A stretch of DNA of 64,000 nt from JBGMEA01 sp964444065 (lineage in GTDB: Bacteria > Bacillota > Clostridia > Eubacteriales > Anaerofustaceae): positions 15,694 to 79,693 of the forward strand of contig CAYUFL010000002.1 in NCBI GenBank assembly GCA_964444065.1, read 5' to 3'. Below are positions 24,579 through 33,089 of the stretch, in pieces. The notes under the pieces are model-generated. The model was not told the origin of the DNA, did not search any database, and saw only the letters and a program-made list of their open reading frames with translations. Position 1 is the first letter of the stretch, and every line of letters begins with the position of its first letter. The position numbers and the translations under genes are program-made.

Positions 24579-26438
24579 TCAACCGTTCTCTTCGCTCCGA
24601 TAATGCTCAAATACCCGCTTAGCGGCAGCTTCATTCATCCCCTTTACCTGTTTTAACTGCTCCGTATCTGCTTCTTTGATTCTTTTCAGCGAACCAAACT
24701 GTTTCAGCAGGGCAACGGCACGCGTCTTTCCGATTCCGTCGATTAATTCCAACTCTGTCCTCAGCATCGTTTTGCTTCGCGAAGCCTGATGATATCCGAT
24801 TGCCGCGCGATGCACTTCCTCACTGATATCGTTAAGCAAGCGTGCCGCTTGTTTGACAGACGATATCTCCGTTTCCATCCCGTCGTCTGTTATGATGCCG
24901 CGCAGATGATGTTTTGTATCTTTCACGAGACCTGCGACACGAATCGGATAATTGAACCTGGCGACCGCTTGTGAGATCGCGTGCACATGCGTCAAGCCCC
25001 CGTCCACAAAAATCACTTCCGGAAGAGGCAAAAATCTCGGCGCATCGGTTTGCGATTCGATTTCTTCTTTCGCCCGCTGCAAACGCCGCAATACAACTTC
25101 AGTCATAGAACCGATATCGTTCTGTCCTTCAATCGTTTTGATTTTAAATTTTCGCATAGCCGAAGCCAGTTTCGTCGCCTGTTCAAACACAACCATGACG
25201 CCGACATTGTCCGTACCCGCAATATTCGAAATATCGTACGCTTCGATGCGAAATACAGGCACATCGCTTTTCACAAGCGCTCCCACTTCCTCCAGCGCAG
25301 CCATTTTTTCCGTCTTTCGGCGCTCTTCTTTCGTTTTTTGGATGTCGATATTCATTTGCGCATTTTTTTGCGCCAGTTCGAGCAGCCTTTTTTTATCACC
25401 TTTTTGCGGTACATGCAATTCCGATTTCGTTCCTTTAAGCTCCGTAAGCATCTGTCCGATCAGTTCTGATTCGGCAGGCTCAAACGGCACAATAATTTCC
25501 CGGGGAATATAAGATCCCATCGTATAATACTGAGTCATGAACGACGCAAGGATGTCTGCCGGTTCTTCGCTCTCTGCTCGCATATATTTCGTTTCGGTGC
25601 GGACAATCTTTCCTCCGCGAATGAAAAACAGCTGGACACAAGCGGTCATCGATTCGAAAGCCATTGCGATAATATCCCGCTCATCCATTGAAGCTGCACT
25701 GATTTTCTGTTCCTGATTCAGCTGTTGCACTGCGACAATATACTCTTTGAGTACGCCTGCCGACTCAAAATGCAGCAACTCGGCTTCTTCTTGCATTTTT
25801 TGTGTCAGTTTTTTGATCAGGATATCCGGTTTATTTTTCAGGATACTCTCCGCTTCTTCGACATAAGACCGATACAAATCGGGATCCACATCCCCCCTGC
25901 ATACCCCGGCACACTGACCGATATGATAGTTCAGACAGACCCTCCCGGTTGTTGTTCCATACGCAACATTCTTATTGCAAAGCTTCAGCGGATAAAACAG
26001 CTTCATTGCCTCCAACGTCTTTCTTGCAGCATAAGAATTGACATATGGACCGAAGTATTTGGCACCGTCCAGTTTCCGTTTACGAGTCAGTTCCAGTTTC
26101 GGATAAGCGTCCGATACCGTCAGCTTGATGTAAGGATAGCTTTTGTCGTCTTTCATCAGAATATTGTAATAAGGCCTGTACTGCTTGATGAGATTGCACT
26201 CCAGCATCAGCGCTTCCACTTCGCTGTCCGTAATGATATAATCCAAATCATCGACATGCTCGACCATTTTTCGGACTTTGATTGTATGATTGGACTGCGA
26301 CTGGAAATACTGCCGCACCCGGTTTTTCAGTATTTTTGCCTTACCGACGTAAATAATGGTATCATCCTTATCCTGCATCAGATAAACACCGGGTTTTTCA
26401 GGCAAATTCTCAATTTTTCTTTTCAGCGTTTCATTCAT
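24579..26438 (-). CDS. uvrC: Excinuclease ABC subunit C
   Basis: 619 residues with all UvrC parts: N-terminal GIY-YIG nuclease (PGVYLMQDKDDTIIYVGKAK), the Cys-rich CLNYHIGQCAGVC, a UvrB-binding UVR region (about 200-235), the C-terminal endonuclease (FRIEAYDISNIAGTDNVG, VFVDGG-like VIFVDGGLTH) and a final helix-hairpin-helix pair (LIDGIGKTRAVALLKQFGS). It makes both cuts in nucleotide excision repair. The gene contains a near-perfect Noc site at 25495-25508. Confidence 0.96.
   Translation of the reverse strand: MNETLKRKIENLPEKPGVYLMQDKDDTIIYVGKAKILKNRVRQYFQSQSNHTIKVRKMVEHVDDLDYIITDSEVEALMLECNLIKQYRPYYNILMKDDKSYPYIKLTVSDAYPKLELTRKRKLDGAKYFGPYVNSYAARKTLEAMKLFYPLKLCNKNVAYGTTTGRVCLNYHIGQCAGVCRGDVDPDLYRSYVEEAESILKNKPDILIKKLTQKMQEEAELLHFESAGVLKEYIVAVQQLNQEQKISAASMDERDIIAMAFESMTACVQLFFIRGGKIVRTETKYMRAESEEPADILASFMTQYYTMGSYIPREIIVPFEPAESELIGQMLTELKGTKSELHVPQKGDKKRLLELAQKNAQMNIDIQKTKEERRKTEKMAALEEVGALVKSDVPVFRIEAYDISNIAGTDNVGVMVVFEQATKLASAMRKFKIKTIEGQNDIGSMTEVVLRRLQRAKEEIESQTDAPRFLPLPEVIFVDGGLTHVHAISQAVARFNYPIRVAGLVKDTKHHLRGIITDDGMETEISSVKQAARLLNDISEEVHRAAIGYHQASRSKTMLRTELELIDGIGKTRAVALLKQFGSLKRIKEADTEQLKQVKGMNEAAAKRVFEHYRSEENG
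25495..25508. promoter_or_regulatory. Candidate Noc-binding site
   Basis: ATTTCCCGGGGAAT differs from the B. subtilis Noc palindrome ATTTCCCGGGAAAT at one position. It lies inside uvrC, as Noc sites often lie inside genes. Confidence 0.5.
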
Positions 26439-26610
26439 AGTGCGCTTCCTTATTCCAAATCATGATTCTATTATACTACAAATCAGAATCCGCAAAATAA
26501 ACGGATCGTTTTTTTGATTCCAAATAAAATACCGCACCTGAAATGCGGTATTCGTCTATCATAAATGAACTGGTTCTGTTGATTGAATCTATCTTGGAAT
26601 CCACTTGAAA

Positions 26611-27639
26611 TCAATCGTTTTTATCTGCAGAAAAACGCTGCATCATCTCATCCAGCTTATGAAGCAATTCTTGTCTTTCCGCTTTTTCAGCTTCGTCATC
26701 CAGCGGTACTACCTGCGTAATCTGTCCGTCGGCGTAAGTATCTTCCTTGACCGCTTTATGATAATCCGCATCGCACCGATCACGTATTTCACTGATGTTC
26801 GGCAATGCAACGGTCGCAGCCGCTTCCCAGTCATCTTCATCATCCCAAATGCGTATGCCGGTTAAAGACGTCGTATTACCGTCTTCATCCTCGACTTCGA
26901 CATCGAAAAACCGAAATTGCCTGTTCAAAAAATACAGAAAAGCCAATATTGCCGCAGCAACAACGGTCCAAACCACATACACCGCAGGATTGGTTTTCTT
27001 TCCGATTTGAAAAGTTTGCATCGCATTTAATGCATCAGGTGTCGCACTGAGCGGAGCGGCACTGCTGTTGATCGTAATAAAATAACTGATGCCGTTCGTC
27101 ATATTGAAATACATTTTTCCTTCGCCGACATCGGTTTGCACCGCTTGCAGCGTTGTGGGATCGACACTTTCCGTATAAACAACATAACTGCAAACCCAAA
27201 AGTCACTGCCGTTGACGGTCTCTTTCACAGTCTGTTCAATTCGCTCTTTGCCGACGATTGTGTTCAGTTTGTTCTGAAAATATTGTGTCATATATTCTTC
27301 GTTATTATATGTATCGTTCAGCGCATCTTTGTCCAGTGTAAAATCTTTCTGATTGTAATCGCCAACTTCTTCGTTGCTCAGTTGATCGTAATAATCAACA
27401 GAAGTAAGCGCAAAATATACCGTATCACTGAACTGAATATTCAGCCTGCCCGCACTCAGACTGACAATGTTACTCTGATACTTGACCGGCACCTGTATGG
27501 AGTACTTCAAATCGTAATCGTATTTTTCGATTTTATCCGCAGCCTGAACAGAAACGGCGCAAAACAAAACAAGACCCGAAATTGCAACCGCAACACCGGA
27601 TTTCAGAATTCTATCTGATATTCTGCTATGATTTTTCAC
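26611..27639 (-). CDS. Signal-peptide, single-TM surface protein, function unknown
   Basis: 342 residues. Start is GTG, 8 bases after GAGGG. An N-terminal signal peptide (cleavage after SVQA, near residue 33) precedes an extracellular domain of about 190 residues, one TM helix (about 222-240) and a cytoplasmic tail of about 100 acidic residues. The outer domain has the same general plan as that of the next gene upstream (28393-27653): a strand pair, an aromatic-rich middle and a closing QIGKK or MNGID before the TM, so the two may be distant paralogues. Only 13 bases separate them. Confidence 0.72.
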   Translation of the reverse strand: MKNHSRISDRILKSGVAVAISGLVLFCAVSVQAADKIEKYDYDLKYSIQVPVKYQSNIVSLSAGRLNIQFSDTVYFALTSVDYYDQLSNEEVGDYNQKDFTLDKDALNDTYNNEEYMTQYFQNKLNTIVGKERIEQTVKETVNGSDFWVCSYVVYTESVDPTTLQAVQTDVGEGKMYFNMTNGISYFITINSSAAPLSATPDALNAMQTFQIGKKTNPAVYVVWTVVAAAILAFLYFLNRQFRFFDVEVEDEDGNTTSLTGIRIWDDEDDWEAAATVALPNISEIRDRCDADYHKAVKEDTYADGQITQVVPLDDEAEKAERQELLHKLDEMMQRFSADKND

Positions 27640-27652
27640 CCTATTTCCCTCT

Positions 27653-28393
27653 TTAGATTCTCTTCTTTTTTCTCTTTATGATGATGAATGCAATCGCGGC
27701 CAATACCAATAAAGCCGATGCACTTCCTCCGATATAATAACTTTCAAAATCCTTAAAAACCGGAAATTTGTATTGATCAATGCCGTTCATCTGTACGGTG
27801 CTCTCAAAGTAGTTTCCGTAATTAGCCGCTGAAGAGAACATTGATGCATTATTGAAATCAACCTCATACAGTTTTGCGCGGTAGAGCGTCAAATAAATTA
27901 CTCCGCCGGGTTTTTCGGCATTACCCAGTTCTTCGTAATACGAAAACTTATAATACGTCAATCCCTGCAACTCGATTCGTTCCAAGTTTGCAGCATATTG
28001 GGTTGAGCTTTTGTTTAGCGCATTAAAAAGATAATTGTAGACGTAATCCTGATTGTTCCATGTATCTTCAAATAATCCGCAACCGATCCACACACTATCT
28101 TCAGGATATTTTTTCACCAGTTTTTCATCACCGTTGTTTGTCACCTCATAATATAAATCTGAGGTATAAATATTGATCGCTGATGCATCAGTAGTCGTAA
28201 AACTCTTGAAATTCTTCTGGTTTTTTACTGGAATTATCGTCGCATTCTCAGGAAATTGAAATGTAATATCCAAATTTTCATCAGCAAAATTGCTGGCATA
28301 GACGCTTTGATGCGCGAAGAAGAGAAAAGAAAAAACGAGGGATGCAATCAAAAATGATGCAATAATTCGTTTCGTAATAGTATATAATTTCAT
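27653..28393 (-). CDS. Signal-peptide, C-terminal-TM surface protein, function unknown
   Basis: 246 residues from the ATG at 28393, which puts a clear signal peptide first (TKRIIASFLIASLVFSFLFF, cleavage near residue 35); a longer reading to 28477 would cross the promoter. The outer domain is followed by one TM helix and a short basic KRKKKR tail. There is no ribosome binding site and the -10 box ends nine bases before the ATG. It is first of two similar genes downstream of the MurT/GatD-like pair. Confidence 0.72.
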   Translation of the reverse strand: MKLYTITKRIIASFLIASLVFSFLFFAHQSVYASNFADENLDITFQFPENATIIPVKNQKNFKSFTTTDASAINIYTSDLYYEVTNNGDEKLVKKYPEDSVWIGCGLFEDTWNNQDYVYNYLFNALNKSSTQYAANLERIELQGLTYYKFSYYEELGNAEKPGGVIYLTLYRAKLYEVDFNNASMFSSAANYGNYFESTVQMNGIDQYKFPVFKDFESYYIGGSASALLVLAAIAFIIIKRKKKRI

Positions 28394-28401
28394 CACTGAA
28401 T

Positions 28402-28430
28402 ATTCTATCATATTTGACAGAATATTACAA
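28402..28430 (-). promoter_or_regulatory. Promoter giving a near-leaderless surface-protein mRNA
   Basis: Minus strand TTGTAA (28430-28425), 17-base spacer, TAGAAT (28407-28402) with extended-10 TG. Eight bases separate it from the ATG at 28393. Confidence 0.6.
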
Positions 28431-28511
28431 TGAAAAACAGGGATTTTAACCTTTTTCCAATTATCCATACCCTGCATACAGCAACAATTATAAACGCAAT
28501 CTTGCTACGCC

Positions 28512-29282
28512 TTACTTTTCCAATCTGGTTTTATCATATTTTTCTTTTTTAACATTGATGAATTCGATAATTCGTTCGTTTGATTTGTGTTCCAAAGAAA
28601 AGTCCGGCATCCGATATTCGATATTATTTTCGGTCTGAACGAGGATATTTCCGATAATTTGAGCTGCAAACCAGGGGTTCTTTATGAATACCGGCCCCAA
28701 AGTGTTTGTAAATACAAATCGGTCTTTCACAATCCCCTCATCCGCCGCATGGCAATTGCCGTATCCGTAGGACACTCTGCCCAGTGCTTCTTCTCCGTTT
28801 CGTGAGACATCGATCATTTGAATCTGTCCGCCGACGATTTGCATTGGTTCGCCAAGCCGTTCACAGATATATACCTCATCGTTCGAATAGGTAATTTTGC
28901 GTTCGGTGCAGCTCGCATCTACCAGGTGAAGCCCTTCAAATCTCCCACCGTCCATGCGCACTGTTTCTTTCGCAAACAATGCGATGCTCGTTCCGATGAC
29001 AATCATTGTGCCGCCCCGCTCCAGATAACGTACAAACTGCTCTCTTTTCGGCAACAGCAGTTTTGCAATACCCTCGCAGGTGCGAAGCTCCCCCGGCGAA
29101 ACAAACAAAATATCAGTATCGTCGAAATTCAGCTCATCTTCAAACGAATCGATTTTTCGATATTCAAATGCCGCATTCATACACTGCGTCACACGTTCAA
29201 ACGCCATCACGTTTCCGCGATCTCCGTGCAGGTTGAAACTGTCAGGGAATAAATAGGTGAATCGAATTTTATTCTGTTGCAT
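28512..29282 (-). CDS. GatD-like glutamine amidotransferase homologue lacking catalytic residues
   Basis: 256 residues resembling GatD, the glutaminase half of the lipid II amidating MurT-GatD enzyme: PDSFNLHGDRGNVMAFER near residue 13 and GYGN near 173 fit. But the nucleophile elbow that reads ICGGYQ in S. aureus GatD reads IGTSIA (residues 96-101, Cys replaced by Gly) in a gap-free alignment, and the catalytic His of LHGP is Leu (TLGP, residues 194-197). Ammonia release from glutamine should therefore be impossible. It overlaps the MurT-like gene by 14 bases and has AAAGGGG upstream, so both are made together. A Cys97-lacking scaffold or a new activity are possible. Confidence 0.75.
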   Translation of the reverse strand: MQQNKIRFTYLFPDSFNLHGDRGNVMAFERVTQCMNAAFEYRKIDSFEDELNFDDTDILFVSPGELRTCEGIAKLLLPKREQFVRYLERGGTMIVIGTSIALFAKETVRMDGGRFEGLHLVDASCTERKITYSNDEVYICERLGEPMQIVGGQIQMIDVSRNGEEALGRVSYGYGNCHAADEGIVKDRFVFTNTLGPVFIKNPWFAAQIIGNILVQTENNIEYRMPDFSLEHKSNERIIEFINVKKEKYDKTRLEK

Positions 29283-30648
29283 TGCCGACCCCTTTCGCTT
29301 TTTTTAAATACGCTTTAAACAATTTAATGTTCCGCACAGGTGCGATCAGATACAGTGTTTCTTCGCCCATATCACACAACACATCGAGAACCGTTTTCGG
29401 GTCTTCGCTCTCGAGCACATTTACCGTTCCTGTATCAAATCCGTCGTAAGAAAGTCGGTTGAGTTGATCGTAAGCGATATAATCAGAGAAAACCATCATT
29501 TTTACACTGTCGCTTTTAATCGGTTTGAAGTTTGCCTCATAAGCGTAATACGTGTTCGTATAGTGCGGCACCCACTGGGGTCTCCGCTCGGGAATAATAC
29601 ACATACCGAGCGCCACAGCCTTTGGATTTTTATCCAGAGCGATTGCATCCACCGCCATCTGTATCGTTTCCGGATTGCCTTGCTTCATGCGCAAATAGTG
29701 AATCCGCCTGCCTTTGTATTGCAGCACATCCATTCTGCCTTCCAGATTCACAAAATCGTCGTACGATTCACTGACCGCTTCATCGGAAATACCGAAGCAG
29801 TTTGCCACTGCACTTACCGCCGTATAGTTATACAGCATAATCGGTACATCATAAGGCATCGGATGCTTTATTCCTCGAATCACAAACGATTTATTTATAA
29901 AATCAATTTCTTCCGCCTGTGTCAGTGCGGTTTCTGAAGAACGAAATCCGCAATACTCACAGTAAAACTGTCCGATGTTCGCACTGTTCATATATGCAAA
30001 CTCAATTTTGGAAAAACAATGCGGACAGGGCATGGTCACGTCATACGTCCCGTCTTTTTGATAAGACTGTGAATTTTTCGCCACTCCGAAATAATAAACT
30101 TCGGAAGCCAGCGTTTCATACGATTTGCTTCTCGGCTCGTCATTGTTGAGAAAAAGCGTCATATTCGGATTGATGTTCTTTCGAAGCAGTTGATAAATAA
30201 AATCAGGATCCCCGTTGCGATGTACCTGGTCCTGCATAATATTCGTAATCAGCATATATTTCCCTGGCAATTGTTTGATGATATATGGAAATGAACGTTC
30301 ATCCACTTCAATCAGAATAAAATCCGCCTTGATCCTGCCTTTCCAGTCCGAACCTGCAATCAGACAGGATGCCGCTCCGTTGAGCATATTGGAACCCGTC
30401 AGGTTTGCAATCACTGTTTTTCCGGCACTTTTTAACGTATGATAAAGCAGATTTGTTGTCGTTGATTTCCCGTTTGTTCCTGTGATGAAAATAACACGAT
30501 CGGTATCCAGTTTACGAAATCCACGGATAAAATTTTTATCAAGCAGATAGGCTGCTTTCCCCGGGAAATCGGTTCCTCGGGATGGATCAATCAGTTTTAT
30601 CGCAAATTCTGCCAGTTTTGCGATCCACAACGCAAGGAAAAATTTCAT
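29269..30648 (-). CDS. MurT-like Mur ligase family protein
   Basis: 459 residues: Mur ligase central domain with P-loop GTNGKSTT (57-64), IEVDERSFP (113-121), an inserted zinc ribbon CPHC ... CEYC (208-211, 230-233) typical of MurT, and the DUF1727-type C-terminal domain. In S. aureus MurT the stretch ADGRDTSWIYDADFE supplies the Asp that completes the GatD triad; here residues 348-372 read GMCIIPERRPQWVPHYTNTY and have no such Asp. ATP-binding residues look intact, so a ligase that does not draw on GatD-derived ammonia is my inference. First gene of its transcript, with AGGAG before ATG. Confidence 0.78.
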   Translation of the reverse strand: MKFFLALWIAKLAEFAIKLIDPSRGTDFPGKAAYLLDKNFIRGFRKLDTDRVIFITGTNGKSTTTNLLYHTLKSAGKTVIANLTGSNMLNGAASCLIAGSDWKGRIKADFILIEVDERSFPYIIKQLPGKYMLITNIMQDQVHRNGDPDFIYQLLRKNINPNMTLFLNNDEPRSKSYETLASEVYYFGVAKNSQSYQKDGTYDVTMPCPHCFSKIEFAYMNSANIGQFYCEYCGFRSSETALTQAEEIDFINKSFVIRGIKHPMPYDVPIMLYNYTAVSAVANCFGISDEAVSESYDDFVNLEGRMDVLQYKGRRIHYLRMKQGNPETIQMAVDAIALDKNPKAVALGMCIIPERRPQWVPHYTNTYYAYEANFKPIKSDSVKMMVFSDYIAYDQLNRLSYDGFDTGTVNVLESEDPKTVLDVLCDMGEETLYLIAPVRNIKLFKAYLKKAKGVGNATE

Positions 30649-30669
30649 GCAACACTCCTATTTAAGAAT

Positions 30670-30684
30670 GCCCGTTTTGCGGGC
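30670..30684 (-). promoter_or_regulatory. Small leader hairpin before the MurT-like gene
   Basis: GCCCG and CGGGC around a five-base loop, between the promoter and the ribosome binding site, no T run. Confidence 0.35.
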
Positions 30685-30704
30685 AAGTTTCATTCGATAC
30701 TATT

Positions 30705-30733
30705 ATTATAGGCTGACACATAAAAAAAAGCAA
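30705..30733 (-). promoter_or_regulatory. Promoter of the MurT/GatD-like pair
   Basis: Minus strand TTGCTT (30733-30728), 17-base spacer, TATAAT (30710-30705). Its -35 box is also part of the T tract of the preceding terminator. Confidence 0.55.
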
Positions 30734-30765
30734 CCGACCGGAGTCGGAAAGAATCCTCCGATCGG
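30722..30765 (-). terminator. Terminator of the TspO-like gene
   Basis: Minus strand CCGATCGGAG and CTCCGGTCGG pair (one G-U) around a 12-base loop, followed by TTGC and eight T. Confidence 0.8.
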
Positions 30766-30777
30766 CAGGATAAAAAT

Positions 30778-31572
30778 TCAGTCGATCTTCCTTCTCTTCC
30801 GGAATGTAATATAGCAACCGTCTATTATAATTATGGCAATACATATCGCCGCCGCAATTACGATATGCGGATAGGTGCCATTGAACCCGTTCTGTGACAG
30901 ATGCTTAATCAAAATACCTGTATATGCCCATATGATAACAAGACCGTAAGAAACCGTTTTAAAGCGTAATATGACTCCGGAGGCGATCAGCGTTCCAATC
31001 ACAAGCATCATGACAGTCCAGTCGGCTTCTGTCAGCCCGAATCCGCTCCATCCCAGCGAGACAAACAATGCGGTTACATTTGCAATCGTGGCAACAGTGA
31101 TCCAGCCGAAATAGACAAAGAATGGAAGACGGATGAAGAACCGTTCTTTTTTGTTTTCTGAACGCCCCAGTTTTGTGACGATAACAATCAGTGAAAACAG
31201 CAAGACCACCATCAAACCTACAGACAGTACAATTTTCAGATTGTGCCATGCCAGAATCCAACACAAATTCGCTGCACAGGAAATGATAAACCACACCCCA
31301 ATCTTCTTTGCAATCAACGTTTCACTTTCTTTTCCGCCGAAAAGCCCGAATTGAAACAGTATAAACACAGCCAGAAGCAGATAGATCACTCCCCAAACAG
31401 AAAATGTCAAAGCTGTCGGCGTGAACAAATTCGGATAGAAATCAGAAATCTCTCCCGTATTCATGCCGTTGATCGGCAAAATATTCGCCAATGCGTTCAC
31501 GGTAATCATCCCGAGAAAAAACAATAGGTTCAATATGCGAAGCAATTTGATAGAATTGACTTTTTCTTTCAT
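30778..31572 (-). CDS. TspO/MBR-like membrane protein
   Basis: 264 residues with about seven TM helices, Trp-rich (FSVWGVIYLLLAVFILFQFG, CWILAWHN, WSGFGLTEADW, WAYTGILIKH). The FSVWGVIYL and the FxGWITVATIAN motif are typical of the longer TspO-like (tryptophan-rich sensory protein) family of Bacillota. Function in these bacteria is not settled. GAAAAGGAGAAAAAG precedes the ATG. A terminator follows. Confidence 0.75.
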   Translation of the reverse strand: MKEKVNSIKLLRILNLLFFLGMITVNALANILPINGMNTGEISDFYPNLFTPTALTFSVWGVIYLLLAVFILFQFGLFGGKESETLIAKKIGVWFIISCAANLCWILAWHNLKIVLSVGLMVVLLFSLIVIVTKLGRSENKKERFFIRLPFFVYFGWITVATIANVTALFVSLGWSGFGLTEADWTVMMLVIGTLIASGVILRFKTVSYGLVIIWAYTGILIKHLSQNGFNGTYPHIVIAAAICIAIIIIDGCYITFRKRRKID

Positions 31573-31593
31573 TTCTTTTTCTCCTTTTCCGTT

Positions 31594-32877
31594 TCACAAA
31601 ATAAAATAATAGGATTCGGACAGATAATGATTGTGGTACTGTTCTTGCATGCGATGCAGATATTTCTTGATTTGTGCCGTCTTTTTTTCGCCTCGTTGCA
31701 CTGCTCCGATTAGAGCAAGAAATTGCTCGGTTTGCGCAATCGTTGCATCTCTTTTATAATACCCCCAAACATGCTCTGCAGCATTTACCGCATTTCCGAT
31801 CTTGATCTCGCTTTTCATTGCCTCTTCAATCAGCGCAAACAATTCCGGTGCGGGATATTTATTTTTATCTCGGAGCAGGCGTCGTATCAACCGATAATTG
31901 TTCGGGCTGTGTTCCAGTACATTGTATTTATATTTTGCCCAGTCCTGTTCCAATAACTGTACCGAGGGTTTTGTGCTCATGCAGTGCATGCATTTAATAG
32001 CAGACAGGTCTTTGTCTTTTACTTCCAACATGATGTCAATGTCGTGATCATTCAAAGAATCGCAATACGCCACAAATGACGAAATCGCTATGGTATCGGA
32101 ATGGGCTCCGACACGTTTCCCTTCCGCCTGCTGCGCATAATGGATTTTCTGCTTTCCGTCTGATTTTTTCCATGTTTCTGCAAACATTGCGATCCACTTC
32201 GCATCAGAACGATGCGTTTCGGAAGGATTGATCTCATGATGCAGATTGTCAAACACCGCCGCTATCTTTAAGGGTTTTGCCAAGCCCAGCACTTCTTCGG
32301 CAGTAAAACAGCGCTGATCGTTTTCGATTGCGATTCTGTTTCGGATACGCATCGGAAGCGTTTCAAAATTCCGAATAAATCGATGCACCGCTTCGCCTTT
32401 GTTTCCGTAAACCCCTCCGACGTGCAATATAATTTTGCAGGATGCATCGCAGCCGAGCAAATCCAACACATCGCAGTGATAGCTGAGATCCGCAACAGCA
32501 CGCGTAACAACATCACGCGTCGGCGAATTCAATACTGTATATTGACCGGGATGCATGGATACGCGCATGCCGCTTTGTTTGATCATATCACCGATTGTTT
32601 TAAATCGTTCGCGATATTCCTCCTGCCAGGAAAATGGATAATCCATCGCTGAAGCAAAAGGAATCAAATCGGATGTCATGCGAAAGAGCCCGATGTCATT
32701 TTTTATATTATATTGCACAGCGCGCTCAAGCATATTCAGATTATGCAGGCAGACCTCGCGTAAGCGGGTCACGTCAGCCAGCTGCAAACGAATCTTTCGG
32801 TACCTTATATCAGGGTTGCCGAGCGTCAGACAGGCATAACCGATTCTCACAATGATTCTCCGCGGAATGCCAAGCAT
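31594..32877 (-). CDS. uvsE: UV damage endonuclease UvsE with C-terminal DUF1722-like domain
   Basis: About 427 residues. The N-terminal 290 form the UvdE TIM barrel: IVRIGYACLTLGN, RMTSDLIPFASAMD, RVSMHPGQYTVLNSP, LHVGGVYGNKGEAVHRF, RIAIENDQRCFTAEEVL, VFDNLHHEINP. It nicks 5' of UV photoproducts, an alternative to UvrABC. The tail (about 340-427: HVWGYYKRDATIAQTEQF ... YLHRMQEQYHNHYLSES) looks like DUF1722 (YbgA family). The reading frame is open to a TTG at 32919; I prefer the ATG at 32877, which is nearer the family start, though its ribosome binding site (ATAGG) is poor. Confidence 0.85.
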   Translation of the reverse strand: MLGIPRRIIVRIGYACLTLGNPDIRYRKIRLQLADVTRLREVCLHNLNMLERAVQYNIKNDIGLFRMTSDLIPFASAMDYPFSWQEEYRERFKTIGDMIKQSGMRVSMHPGQYTVLNSPTRDVVTRAVADLSYHCDVLDLLGCDASCKIILHVGGVYGNKGEAVHRFIRNFETLPMRIRNRIAIENDQRCFTAEEVLGLAKPLKIAAVFDNLHHEINPSETHRSDAKWIAMFAETWKKSDGKQKIHYAQQAEGKRVGAHSDTIAISSFVAYCDSLNDHDIDIMLEVKDKDLSAIKCMHCMSTKPSVQLLEQDWAKYKYNVLEHSPNNYRLIRRLLRDKNKYPAPELFALIEEAMKSEIKIGNAVNAAEHVWGYYKRDATIAQTEQFLALIGAVQRGEKKTAQIKKYLHRMQEQYHNHYLSESYYFIL

Positions 32878-32907
32878 ACCTATTTCATGGTATTTTTTGG
32901 GATATAC

Positions 32908-32936
32908 TTTTGTTTGCAAAAAATTAGTGCTATAAT
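32908..32936 (+). promoter_or_regulatory. Candidate promoter towards trxA
   Basis: TATAAT (32931-32936) with extended-10 TGC at 32928-32930; the -35 (TTTTGT, 32908-32913) is poor. The 150-base leader then contains the hairpin 32961-32989 and the palindrome GTGATATTATCAC (32994-33006). A second -10-like TATAAT at 33029-33034 is nearer the gene. Confidence 0.35.
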
Positions 32937-32948
32937 GAATTTAATATA

Positions 32949-32977
32949 AATATAGCATTTGAGCGGGTTTTATTCAA
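32949..32977 (-). promoter_or_regulatory. Promoter of uvsE
   Basis: Minus strand TTGAAT (32977-32972), 17-base spacer, TATATT (32954-32949) with extended-10 TG. The -35 lies in the loop of a hairpin (32961-32989: GAGCG, TTTTAT / ATAAAA, CGCTC). Confidence 0.6.
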
Positions 32978-33089
32978 GATAAAACGCTCGATTGTGATAT
33001 TATCACTGATTTCCTCCACCTTTGCTATTATAATTGCATCATAAAAAGAAATTGACACAAGAAAAAATTTATAATAAGGAGAATCAGCT

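Noticed and set aside
33020..33050. PerR box upstream of trxA
   Set aside because: Only one half (TTATAAT) matches; the second half does not.
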